NCBI GenBank assembly: GCA_017613055.1
Contig: JAGAES010000107.1
Span: 1-5,454, forward strand
DNA: 5,454 nucleotides
Direction: 5' to 3'
From: Lachnospiraceae bacterium
GTDB taxonomy: Bacteria > Bacillota_A > Clostridia > Lachnospirales > Lachnospiraceae
Below the pieces are notes generated by a model. The model saw nothing but the letters and a program-made list of their open reading frames with translations, was not told the DNA's origin and did no database searches. This document shows positions 1 to 5,454 of the stretch, in pieces (the stretch's first letter is position 1; each line of letters begins with the position of its first letter). The position numbers and the translations under genes are program-made.

Positions 1-537
1 CCGTTCATGGGCGAGAAGCTCCGCGGTGAGAAGAATTACCGTATTATCGCCGTTGAGCCGGCATCCTGCCCGAGCTTCACACGCGGTAAATACGCTTACG
101 ATTTCTGCGACACCGGCATGGTTTGCCCGCTCGCAAAGATGTACACGCTTGGGTCAAACTTCATGCCCGCCCCGAACCACGCAGGCGGCCTCCGCTACCA
201 CGGCATGAGCAGCACGCTCTCCCAGCTGTACGCGGACGGTTATATGGAAGCCACAAGCGTTGAGCAGACGAAGGTATTCGAGGCAGCTGAGATGTTCGCA
301 CGCGTTGAGGGCATTCTTCCCGCTCCCGAGAGCAGCCACGCAATCCGCGTAGCCATCGACGAAGCACTTAAGTGCAAGGAAACCGGCGAAGAGAAGACGA
401 TTGTCTTCGGTCTGACCGGAACCGGTTACTTCGATATGGTCGCTTACGAGCAGTTCAACAACGGCACAATGTCCGATTACATCCCGACCGATGAGGAGAT
501 TGCGGCAGGACTCTCGAAGCTTCCGAAGGTTGACTGA
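1..537 (+). CDS. TrpB-like (TrpB2-type) tryptophan synthase beta chain, C-terminal part, 5' truncated
   Basis: This is the last 178 codons of a PLP-dependent fold-type II enzyme that joins indole to a serine-derived aminoacrylate to give tryptophan. The frame is open to the first base, so the ATG at 7 is internal, not the start; about 270 residues should lie upstream if the usual TrpB2 length of roughly 450 holds. Motifs seen: EPxxCPSFTRG (55-87), the TrpB2-type HAGGLRYHGM (178-207) where classical TrpB has a different AGLDYPG-like block, PAPESSHAI (319-345) matching the conserved E-S-x-H-A segment, and a glycine-rich LTGTGYFDM (412-438) where classical TrpB has SGRGDKD near the PLP ring nitrogen. 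TrpB2 enzymes are often encoded away from trpA, and some are known to act without TrpA or to use O-phosphoserine; which applies here cannot be read from the sequence. No other trp gene follows, and a terminator closes the unit. Family assignment is firm; exact substrate is not. Confidence 0.93.
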   Translation, partial: PFMGEKLRGEKNYRIIAVEPASCPSFTRGKYAYDFCDTGMVCPLAKMYTLGSNFMPAPNHAGGLRYHGMSSTLSQLYADGYMEATSVEQTKVFEAAEMFARVEGILPAPESSHAIRVAIDEALKCKETGEEKTIVFGLTGTGYFDMVAYEQFNNGTMSDYIPTDEEIAAGLSKLPKVD

Positions 538-581
538 TTATTGTTACGAAAATGATTGAGGATCCTCCGATCCGAAAAGTT

Positions 582-610
582 ACGGGCCGCCTTGAATGGC
601 GGCCCGTTTT
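582..610 (+). terminator. Rho-independent terminator after the trpB-like gene
   Basis: A perfect 10-bp GC-rich stem (582-591 with 598-607) encloses the six-base loop TTGAAT and is followed by a short T run (607-610). A run of four A bases lies just upstream (575-578). It starts 45 bases after the trpB-like stop codon and is placed to end that transcript. The T run is short and broken by G, so some read-through is possible. The loop doubles as a candidate -35 box for the next gene. Confidence 0.88.
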
Positions 611-620
611 GTGGTATGAT
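592..620 (+). promoter_or_regulatory. Sigma-A type promoter with extended -10, overlapping the terminator
   Basis: The -10 box TATGAT (615-620) differs from TATAAT at one base and is preceded by TGG (612-614), giving an extended -10. Exactly 17 bases upstream is TTGAAT (592-597), matching four of six positions of TTGACA. The predicted transcription start is near 626-628, about 55 bases before the 682 start codon. The box quality and ideal spacing make this a good promoter by inspection; the -35 sits in the loop of the preceding terminator. Expression would cover the 314-residue gene and, since no terminator is seen before metF, possibly the methionine genes as well. Confidence 0.75.
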
Positions 621-634
621 TACATTGGGTTAAG

Positions 635-654
635 AGGCGCAGGTCACTGCGCCT
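635..654 (+). promoter_or_regulatory. 5'-leader hairpin of the unassigned gene's mRNA
   Basis: This is a perfect 8-bp inverted repeat, AGGCGCAG / CTGCGCCT, with a four-base loop GTCA. It lies about 8 bases inside the predicted transcript and ends 14 bases before the ribosome binding site. It has no T run, so it is not a terminator. It could stabilise the mRNA 5' end or, as DNA, be a dyad operator just downstream of the promoter. The repeat is seen directly; the role is inference. Confidence 0.55.
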
Positions 655-668
655 AATGGTCTAAGGAA

Positions 669-674
669 GGGAGG
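669..674 (+). promoter_or_regulatory. Ribosome binding site fixing the start at 682
   Basis: GGGAGG inside a purine-rich run (663-674), with a 7-base spacer to the ATG at 682. This strong Shine-Dalgarno sequence supports the chosen start; no competing in-frame start is better placed. Confidence 0.8.
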
Positions 675-681
675 CGACGAA

Positions 682-1626
682 ATGTTTTTTGCTGACAAGG
701 TTTCCGGAAAGGTTGTCGCATGGGGTGATCTGCCCTCGGGATGGGTGGACAATACCTCGATTATCGGCACCAAGCAAAGCTTCGGAAGACCGTTCACGGC
801 AGTGGTCGAACTGCGCCGTGCGGATTCGCGCGCGCTGATGTTTTACCAGACCGGAGAGTGCTTTCACCAGATTAAATTCGGGCAGGGCGAACGGCATCGG
901 GAGAGGGCTTTCGATGAGCGCACCATGATGCCCGAAGCGACATTCCGTCTGCCCGAGAACTACCTGGACCGCCTTGCTTTATTCTACAGTTCGGATCATC
1001 CGGTCAAGCTCTTCGCGAAGGAGCCTTTTCCGGGATTTCAGGAGGAGCCGGAGATGGTTGCGGAGCTGAAACGGAGCACCGCAAGGCTTGAAGAACTCTG
1101 CTCGATGGGAATCGTCGTGGATCTTCAGAACGTGTTCGCCGACGCAGCCATTCGTACCTACCGCCTCGATATGGCGGACGGCGTCTACAGCCTCTGCCTC
1201 GCGGTTGAGATTACGGCGACCGAATATTGCTTGAGAACCGCACCGGACAGTATCTTCGCAAGACGCGTCACAACGCCTGTCGACGGTATGACGCTCGGCG
1301 TCGGAATGACGGTTGCGACAATCCGCAAACGTGCCGGCGCACGCTTCGGAAGCGCGAAGACCGGCGGCGCGAAAGCAGCCTACATCGACTGGGAAGCAAG
1401 AAAGGTATTCGGCCTTCTTTTCGCCGGAGAGCCGCGCCAAGAGATGATTACGATGCTTCGCAACTGGATTGTGTCCTTCCGGATTGACCCGGACCTTTAC
1501 CCGTCGATGAAATGGTCCGCCGCAGACGCGGATGCGGCTGTCCTTCGCGAACAAAACGAGAAATTTAACGGCATCGCGGAACGCGAGCGCGACCGCCGGA
1601 TGAATATCATCAGGACGAATCTGTAG
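682..1626 (+). CDS. Unassigned 314-residue cytoplasmic protein
   Basis: I do not recognise a named family. The start is supported by a strong ribosome binding site and a good promoter, and the coding frame is continuous, so the gene is very likely real. There is no signal peptide or membrane segment. Visible layout: an N-terminal alpha/beta-looking part (about residues 1-110) with an LPSGW element at 17-21 and an aromatic stretch near 53-66; a charged, probably helical linker (about 122-142); a second alternating-strand region (about 143-262), containing repeated short hydrophobic strands such as VYSLCLAVEITATEY (158-172) and ending in a helix-like MITMLRNWIVSF; then a highly charged C-terminal helix (about 285-314). 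The P-x-GW start is loosely reminiscent of small PsbP/DcrB-like folds, but that is a weak impression. It sits 75 bases upstream of metF on the same strand with no visible terminator, so co-transcription with the methionine genes is possible without implying a shared role. Confidence 0.85.
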   Translation: MFFADKVSGKVVAWGDLPSGWVDNTSIIGTKQSFGRPFTAVVELRRADSRALMFYQTGECFHQIKFGQGERHRERAFDERTMMPEATFRLPENYLDRLALFYSSDHPVKLFAKEPFPGFQEEPEMVAELKRSTARLEELCSMGIVVDLQNVFADAAIRTYRLDMADGVYSLCLAVEITATEYCLRTAPDSIFARRVTTPVDGMTLGVGMTVATIRKRAGARFGSAKTGGAKAAYIDWEARKVFGLLFAGEPRQEMITMLRNWIVSFRIDPDLYPSMKWSAADADAAVLREQNEKFNGIAERERDRRMNIIRTNL

Positions 1627-1686
1627 AGTATTACGGCAAATGATATAGAAACAGTCACATTTTCCGCAATAGGCGGCTACCATAAC

Positions 1687-1691
1687 AGGAG
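1687..1691 (+). promoter_or_regulatory. metF ribosome binding site
   Basis: AGGAG with a 10-base spacer to the ATG at 1702. The spacer is slightly long, but it is the only good Shine-Dalgarno match near this start, and the protein aligns by eye with the normal MetF N-terminus from this ATG. Confidence 0.7.
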
Positions 1692-1701
1692 ATTATCGGA
1701 T

Positions 1702-2586
1702 ATGCAGCTCAGTGAGATTATGAAGGACGGAAGAACGGCGTTTACGTTCGAAATCTTCCCGCCCAAGAAGGATATGCCGATTGAGACAATTTATAAGACG
1801 CTTGACGGGCTTGAGGGACTGCACCCGGATTTCATCAGCGTCACGTACGGCGCGGGCGGGAGCGCGGCCGACACGAAGACGGCCGACATTGCACAGATCA
1901 TCCGCGAGAAGTACGGCATGGAATCGGCGGTACATCTGACCTGCCTGTATAATACCCGCGAGGATATCGATCTGATCTGCGAGCAGCTGAAAGAACGCGG
2001 AATCCGCAATATTCTGGCGCTCCGCGGCGATTACAATCCGAATGCCGAGCGGAAGCCGGCAACCGATTTCAAGCATGCGTCCGATCTGATTTCGTACCTC
2101 AGGACGAAAGGCGACTATCACATCATGGCGGCTTGCTACCCGGAGGGGCACCTTGAGGCGGAGAGCCTTGATCAGGATATTGAGAACCTTAAGAAGAAGG
2201 TCGATGCAGGCGCCTCACACCTCTTGTCGCAGCTGTTCTTCGATAACGACGTGTTCTTCCGGTTCCTTGACAAAGCCCGCGCGGCCGGCATCAACGTGCC
2301 GATTGAAGCCGGAATCATGCCGTGTACGAGTAAGGCTTCGATTGAACGTATGGTAACGTTGTGCGGAGCGAGCCTTCCGTCGAAGTTTACGCGGATGATG
2401 GCGCGCTACGAGGCATATCCGGACGCTTTGAAGGAAGCCGGCATCGCCTACGCGATTGACCAGATTATCGATCTGGTGAGCCGCGGCGTGGAAGGCATTC
2501 ACCTGTACACGATGAACAGCCCTTATGTGGCGAAGAAAATCACGGACGCGGTCAGCCCGCTGATCAATCCGGGACTCAAAGGATAG
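1702..2586 (+). CDS. metF: Methylenetetrahydrofolate reductase (MTHFR)
   Basis: Cytoplasmic FAD-dependent TIM-barrel enzyme that reduces 5,10-methylene-THF to 5-methyl-THF, the methyl donor for methionine synthase. At 294 residues it is the usual bacterial length and looks complete. Family motifs in order: FEIFPPK (16-22) with the conserved Glu17, SVTYGAGGS (46-54), HLTC (78-81), LALRGD (105-110) whose Asp matches the flavin-tuning Asp of E. coli MetF, YPEGH (146-150), SQLFFDND (176-183), PIEAGIMP (200-207), and GIHLYTMN near the C-terminus. It is followed after 3 bases by the MetH-activation gene and then metH, which ties it to methionine synthesis. In acetogens MetF often pairs with an adjacent metV; none is seen here, so a Wood-Ljungdahl role is less supported, though only the downstream side and one upstream gene can be checked. 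The electron donor (NADH, NADPH or ferredoxin) cannot be read from the sequence. Confidence 0.97.
   Translation: MQLSEIMKDGRTAFTFEIFPPKKDMPIETIYKTLDGLEGLHPDFISVTYGAGGSAADTKTADIAQIIREKYGMESAVHLTCLYNTREDIDLICEQLKERGIRNILALRGDYNPNAERKPATDFKHASDLISYLRTKGDYHIMAACYPEGHLEAESLDQDIENLKKKVDAGASHLLSQLFFDNDVFFRFLDKARAAGINVPIEAGIMPCTSKASIERMVTLCGASLPSKFTRMMARYEAYPDALKEAGIAYAIDQIIDLVSRGVEGIHLYTMNSPYVAKKITDAVSPLINPGLKG
2578..2583 (+). promoter_or_regulatory. Ribosome binding site for the MetH-activation gene, inside the metF end
   Basis: AAAGGA lies in the last codons of metF, with a 6-base spacer to the ATG at 2590. Only 3 bases separate the metF stop from this start, so translational coupling is likely. 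Confidence 0.65.
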
Positions 2587-2589
2587 ACG

Positions 2590-3333
2590 ATGGTCAAACT
2601 GAAACCGATCAACCGAAGGGAAGCGGCCCTGTATCTGGGCTACGGAAAAAACGAGCCCGACGAGGTCATCAAAAACCTGATGGACGAGTGCGAGGGGCCG
2701 CTGATGGAAGCGTGTCACCCGGCATTTTCCTACGGGGTTTTCGATATCGTGACCTGCTCTGAGGAGAAGGTCGTGCTGTCGGAATGCGCGATTACGCTTA
2801 CCGGACGGGATATCGGAAGGCTGCTTACCGGCTGCTCGAAGGCGGTGCTGTTCGCGGCGACGCTCGGAAGCGGCGTGGACGCGCTGCTTCGGAAACTGCA
2901 GATCACGAACATGCCGAAGGCGCTTCTCACGGACGCGATGGCAGGGGCGGCAATCGAGCAGATTTGTAATGATTTTCAGGAAGAACTGCAGGGACGGTTT
3001 CCTGCGATGCAGCAGACGATGCGCTACTCGCCGGGCTACGGCGACCTGCCGCTCACGCTTCAGAAGGAGCTTCTCGCGACGCTCGAAGCCGGCAAGCGGA
3101 TCGGTCTTTCGGCAACCGAAAGCAATATGCTGACGCCGCTTAAGTCCGTTACTGCAATTATCGGGCTCCGCGACATCGAAGAAGAGGAACGGTTAAGCCG
3201 TCTTAGAGACGCGCTCGGTTCGGGTGCCGACCTGACCGCCGAGCTTTCGGTCGGAAACTGCAGCAAGGAAGCATGTGCAGGCTGTGCTTTCGCAGGCCGA
3301 TGCCACAAGGGCGACGTATCACAGGAGAAATAG
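2590..3333 (+). CDS. Free-standing cobalamin-dependent methionine synthase activation (AdoMet-binding) domain protein
   Basis: This 247-residue protein corresponds to the C-terminal reactivation domain of long MetH enzymes, encoded as its own gene. In that family the domain binds AdoMet and, with one electron, remethylates inactive cob(II)alamin. The key sign is RYSPGYGDLPL (145-155), matching the R-x-x-P-G-Y AdoMet-binding motif of E. coli MetH; a FAATLG segment (about 88-93) and the helix TDAMAGAAIEQICND before the motif also suit the family. It lies directly between metF and a metH; that MetH probably lacks this domain, so action in trans is the natural reading, as inferred for the Thermotoga protein TM0269. 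Odd feature: after the domain the tail carries C224, C229, C232 and C238 (C-x4-C-x2-C-x5-C), absent from the E. coli MetH domain, which could bind a metal or Fe-S cluster. Family call is strong; redox role of the tail is inference. Confidence 0.9.
   Translation: MVKLKPINRREAALYLGYGKNEPDEVIKNLMDECEGPLMEACHPAFSYGVFDIVTCSEEKVVLSECAITLTGRDIGRLLTGCSKAVLFAATLGSGVDALLRKLQITNMPKALLTDAMAGAAIEQICNDFQEELQGRFPAMQQTMRYSPGYGDLPLTLQKELLATLEAGKRIGLSATESNMLTPLKSVTAIIGLRDIEEEERLSRLRDALGSGADLTAELSVGNCSKEACAGCAFAGRCHKGDVSQEK
3323..3327 (+). promoter_or_regulatory. metH ribosome binding site inside the upstream gene
   Basis: AGGAG overlaps the last codons of the activation gene, with a 6-base spacer to the ATG at 3334. 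The stop TAG (3331-3333) is immediately followed by ATG, so ribosomes can reinitiate directly. This fixes the metH start. Confidence 0.8.
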
Positions 3334-5454
3334 ATGGGACAGAAGATTCAGATATTAGACGGGGCAATGGGCACGAGGCTTCAGGCGATGGGGCTTCCGC
3401 TCGGCGGCATTCCCGAGATTTGGAATATTACGGAAGCAGCGAAGGTGCAGGCCGTCCATGAGAGTTATCTTGCGGCCGGCTCCGATGTCGTTTATACAAA
3501 CACTTTCGGTGCAAACCGCTACAAAATGGCAGCTTCGGGATACTCGGTCCGGGAGCTTATCGGCGCGGGCGTAAAGAATGCAAAGCAGGCTTGCGCAGGC
3601 TATCCCGGCACGAAGGTTGCGCTTGATATCGGCCCGATCGGGAAGATGCTTGCGCCGCTCGGGGACCTTTCATTTGAAGAAGCTTATGACATCTTCGCGG
3701 AAGAGGTCGATGCGGGCGCCGAAGCCGATATTATTGTGATTGAGACGATGTCCGACCTCTATGAGACGAAGGCGGCGCTTCTTGCCGCGAAGGAGCATTC
3801 CGACAAGCCGGTCTATGTGACGATGAGCTTCGAAGCCAATGCGCGGACCTTCACCGGAACGAGCATCGACTGTATGGCGCTGACGCTTTCGGGACTCGGC
3901 GCGGACGCAATCGGTTTCAACTGTTCGCTCGGGCCGGAAGAACTTGCGCCGATGGTAAAGCGCCTCTATGAGATTACCGAGCTTCCGATTGTGTTAAAAC
4001 CGAACGCCGGACTTCCGGATCCGGTTACGAACACCTATAACGTAAGCCCCGAAGAGTTTGCAGACTGCATCGCGGAGCTCCTGCCTTACGGCATTGCGGC
4101 GGTCGGCGGTTGCTGCGGGACGACGCCCGAATATATTAAGGCGCTGAAAGAGAAAACGGTGGCATTTGCCGCCGAGGAGAAGGCATACGAGCTTCCCGCG
4201 AAGACGAAGCTCAGCGGAATCTGTTCTTCGACCGACGCGGTGTGGTTCTCGGAGCCGCGCGTCATCGGCGAACGCATCAACCCGACCGGCAAGAAGAAAT
4301 TCCAGGAAGCGCTCCGTGCGGGCGATATGGACTATATCCTTTCGCAGGCGGTTTCGCAGGTGGACGCGGGAGCGGACATCCTTGACGTGAATGTCGGCCT
4401 TCCGGGCGTAGATGAGAAGGAAATGATGGTGCGCGTGGTGCGCGAGCTGCAGGCGGTTGTCAGCGTGCCGCTGCAGATTGATTCGAACATCCCCGAGGTT
4501 GTCGAGGCGGCGCTCCGGGCTTATAACGGACGTGCGCTTGTGAACAGCGTGAACGGCGAAGAAAAGAGTCTTGCGGGCATTCTGCCCGTCGTAAAGAAAT
4601 ACGGCGCCGCGGTCGTCGGACTGACGCTCGACGAGGGCGGAATTCCGAAGAGCGCGGAAGGACGTTTCGCGATTGCGAAGCGGATTACGGAGCGCGCGGA
4701 AGCGCTCGGCATTCACAGGCAGGACGTTCAGATTGACTGCCTGACGCTTACGGCGAGCGCGGAGCAGGAGGCGGTCAAAGAAACGCTTACGGCACTTAAG
4801 ATGGCACGCGAGCAGCTCGGAACCGGCGCGGTGCTCGGCGTTTCGAACATCAGCTTCGGACTTCCGAACCGTGACCTTGTGAACAGCACGTTTCTGACGC
4901 TTGCGCTTCAGAACGGTCTGACGCTTCCGATTATGAATCCGAATTCGGAAGCGATGATGGGGGCGCTTCGGGCGTACCGTCTGTTGATGAATATCGACGA
5001 GCATGCCATTGCATTTACCGAAGCCTATAAGAACTTTGTTCCCGCGAAGGCGGAAGCGAAGCCCGGCGCGGACGTTGCGGTCGGCGCGGTGCAGGATGAA
5101 GCCGAAGGGAAAATCCGCGCGCAGTTCGGCGACGGACCTGCGGAGCTTTACGCTGCGGTGCTTTCGGGAAGAGCGGAGCGCGGCGAGAAGCTCACCGAAG
5201 AACTTCTTATGAAGATGGATTCGATGGACATCGTGAACGGTGTTTTGATTCCGGCGCTCGACACGGTCGGCGCGGGCTTTGAGAAGGGAAGAATCTTCCT
5301 GCCGCAGCTGATTCTGTCGGCTTCGGTCGTGCAGGGGGCGTTCGCGCGGATTAAAGATCATATGCAGAAAAGCGGCCGGCAGCAGGTCAGCAAGGGCGAA
5401 ATCGTGCTTGCGACCGTCAAAGGCGACATCCACGACATAGGAAAGAACATCGTC
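3334..5454 (+). CDS. metH: Cobalamin-dependent methionine synthase, 3' truncated by the window
   Basis: Transfers the methyl group of 5-methyl-THF through protein-bound cobalamin to homocysteine, giving methionine and THF. The frame stays open for 707 codons to the right edge. Domains by reading: homocysteine-binding barrel (about 1-285) with DGAMGT (9-14), YTNTFGAN (54-61) and the zinc-ligand cysteines C197 (FNCSLGP) and C260-C261 (GGCCGTTP); a linker; pterin/folate-binding barrel (about 308-560) with GERINPTG (312-319), DILDVNVG (348-355), IDSN (382-385) and NSVNGEE (404-410); an Ala-rich linker (about 570-600); the cobalamin cap helices (about 604-690) with FLPQL (655-659); and the start of the B12-binding domain, with DxHxxG formed by D698, H700 (the lower cobalt ligand) and G703. 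About 80-100 residues of the B12 domain should follow. A short MetH of about 790-800 residues without the AdoMet domain is expected because that domain is encoded just upstream, but the C-terminus is out of view. Confidence 0.97.
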   Translation, partial: MGQKIQILDGAMGTRLQAMGLPLGGIPEIWNITEAAKVQAVHESYLAAGSDVVYTNTFGANRYKMAASGYSVRELIGAGVKNAKQACAGYPGTKVALDIGPIGKMLAPLGDLSFEEAYDIFAEEVDAGAEADIIVIETMSDLYETKAALLAAKEHSDKPVYVTMSFEANARTFTGTSIDCMALTLSGLGADAIGFNCSLGPEELAPMVKRLYEITELPIVLKPNAGLPDPVTNTYNVSPEEFADCIAELLPYGIAAVGGCCGTTPEYIKALKEKTVAFAAEEKAYELPAKTKLSGICSSTDAVWFSEPRVIGERINPTGKKKFQEALRAGDMDYILSQAVSQVDAGADILDVNVGLPGVDEKEMMVRVVRELQAVVSVPLQIDSNIPEVVEAALRAYNGRALVNSVNGEEKSLAGILPVVKKYGAAVVGLTLDEGGIPKSAEGRFAIAKRITERAEALGIHRQDVQIDCLTLTASAEQEAVKETLTALKMAREQLGTGAVLGVSNISFGLPNRDLVNSTFLTLALQNGLTLPIMNPNSEAMMGALRAYRLLMNIDEHAIAFTEAYKNFVPAKAEAKPGADVAVGAVQDEAEGKIRAQFGDGPAELYAAVLSGRAERGEKLTEELLMKMDSMDIVNGVLIPALDTVGAGFEKGRIFLPQLILSASVVQGAFARIKDHMQKSGRQQVSKGEIVLATVKGDIHDIGKNIV

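Noticed and set aside
554..572. A palindrome GAGGATCCTC (558-567) that could extend to a short hairpin with one bulge.
   Set aside because: The stem would be short, bulged and AT-containing with little predicted stability, and it sits between a stop codon and a much stronger terminator. No role is evident.
1641..1649. A possible extended -10 (TGA then TATAGA) for a separate metF promoter.
   Set aside because: No acceptable -35 box lies 16-18 bases upstream (around 1620-1627), so the evidence is too weak to call a promoter.
1664..1676. A CCGC / GCGG inverted repeat before metF, considered as a terminator or operator.
   Set aside because: There are only 4 bp of stem with a five-base loop and no T run; this is expected by chance in sequence of this composition.
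979..1683. A 234-codon open frame on the minus strand opposite the unassigned gene.
   Set aside because: It has a Cys/Arg/His-rich, unstructured composition and no convincing ribosome binding site, whereas the + strand frame has a promoter and a strong ribosome binding site.
1693..2718. Minus-strand open frames of 152 and 167 codons opposite metF.
   Set aside because: They are antisense shadows of a clear metF with full motif support on the + strand.
5041..5112. An Ala-rich stretch in MetH, considered as a possible frameshift or insertion.
   Set aside because: The frame continues cleanly into the cap and B12 motifs, and the position matches the flexible linker expected between the folate barrel and the cap.
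3994..5433. A 479-codon open frame on the minus strand opposite metH.
   Set aside because: It lies wholly inside the unmistakable metH coding sequence. Its predicted protein is rich in Arg, His and Leu with no recognisable motif, as expected from an antisense frame of a gene with GC-rich third positions.

Overview
The window reads as a piece of a moderately GC-rich Firmicutes (Clostridia-type) chromosome. This rests on the strong GGAGG-like ribosome binding sites, the compact intergenic regions, and a metF / free-standing MetH-activation gene / short metH order that is familiar from clostridia and resembles the split arrangement known from Thermotoga. No composition or database calculation was run, so the placement is inference. 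All genes lie on the + strand. There are no tRNA or rRNA genes, mobile elements, CRISPR arrays or large repeats.

Layout: (1) 1-537 is the C-terminal 178 residues of a TrpB2-type (TrpB-like) tryptophan synthase beta chain, cut by the left edge. (2) 538-681 is a 144-base intergenic region. It holds an intrinsic terminator (582-610), a promoter whose -35 box is the terminator loop and whose extended -10 is at 612-620, a perfect 8-bp hairpin near the predicted mRNA 5' end (635-654), and a strong ribosome binding site. (3) 682-1626 is a 314-residue soluble protein that I cannot assign to a named family with confidence. (4) 1627-1701 is a 75-base gap with no terminator and no recognisable riboswitch. 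(5) 1702-5454 is a tightly packed methionine/one-carbon cluster: metF, a separate cobalamin-dependent methionine synthase activation-domain protein, and metH. The gaps are 3 and 0 bases. metH runs off the right edge just after its B12-binding DxHxxG motif.

How the genes fit together: MetF reduces 5,10-methylene-tetrahydrofolate to 5-methyl-tetrahydrofolate. MetH moves that methyl group through cobalamin onto homocysteine to make methionine. The small middle protein carries the AdoMet-binding RxxPGY motif of the MetH reactivation domain, so it probably repairs oxidised cob(II)alamin on MetH in trans. Its four-cysteine C-terminal tail is the most interesting protein feature here, because it suggests a metal or Fe-S site tied to reactivation. 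Most of the window is ordinary metabolism. I do not see a clearly new defence, mobile or regulatory system. The items most worth a second look are the interlocked terminator/promoter, the cysteine tail, and the unassigned 314-residue protein.
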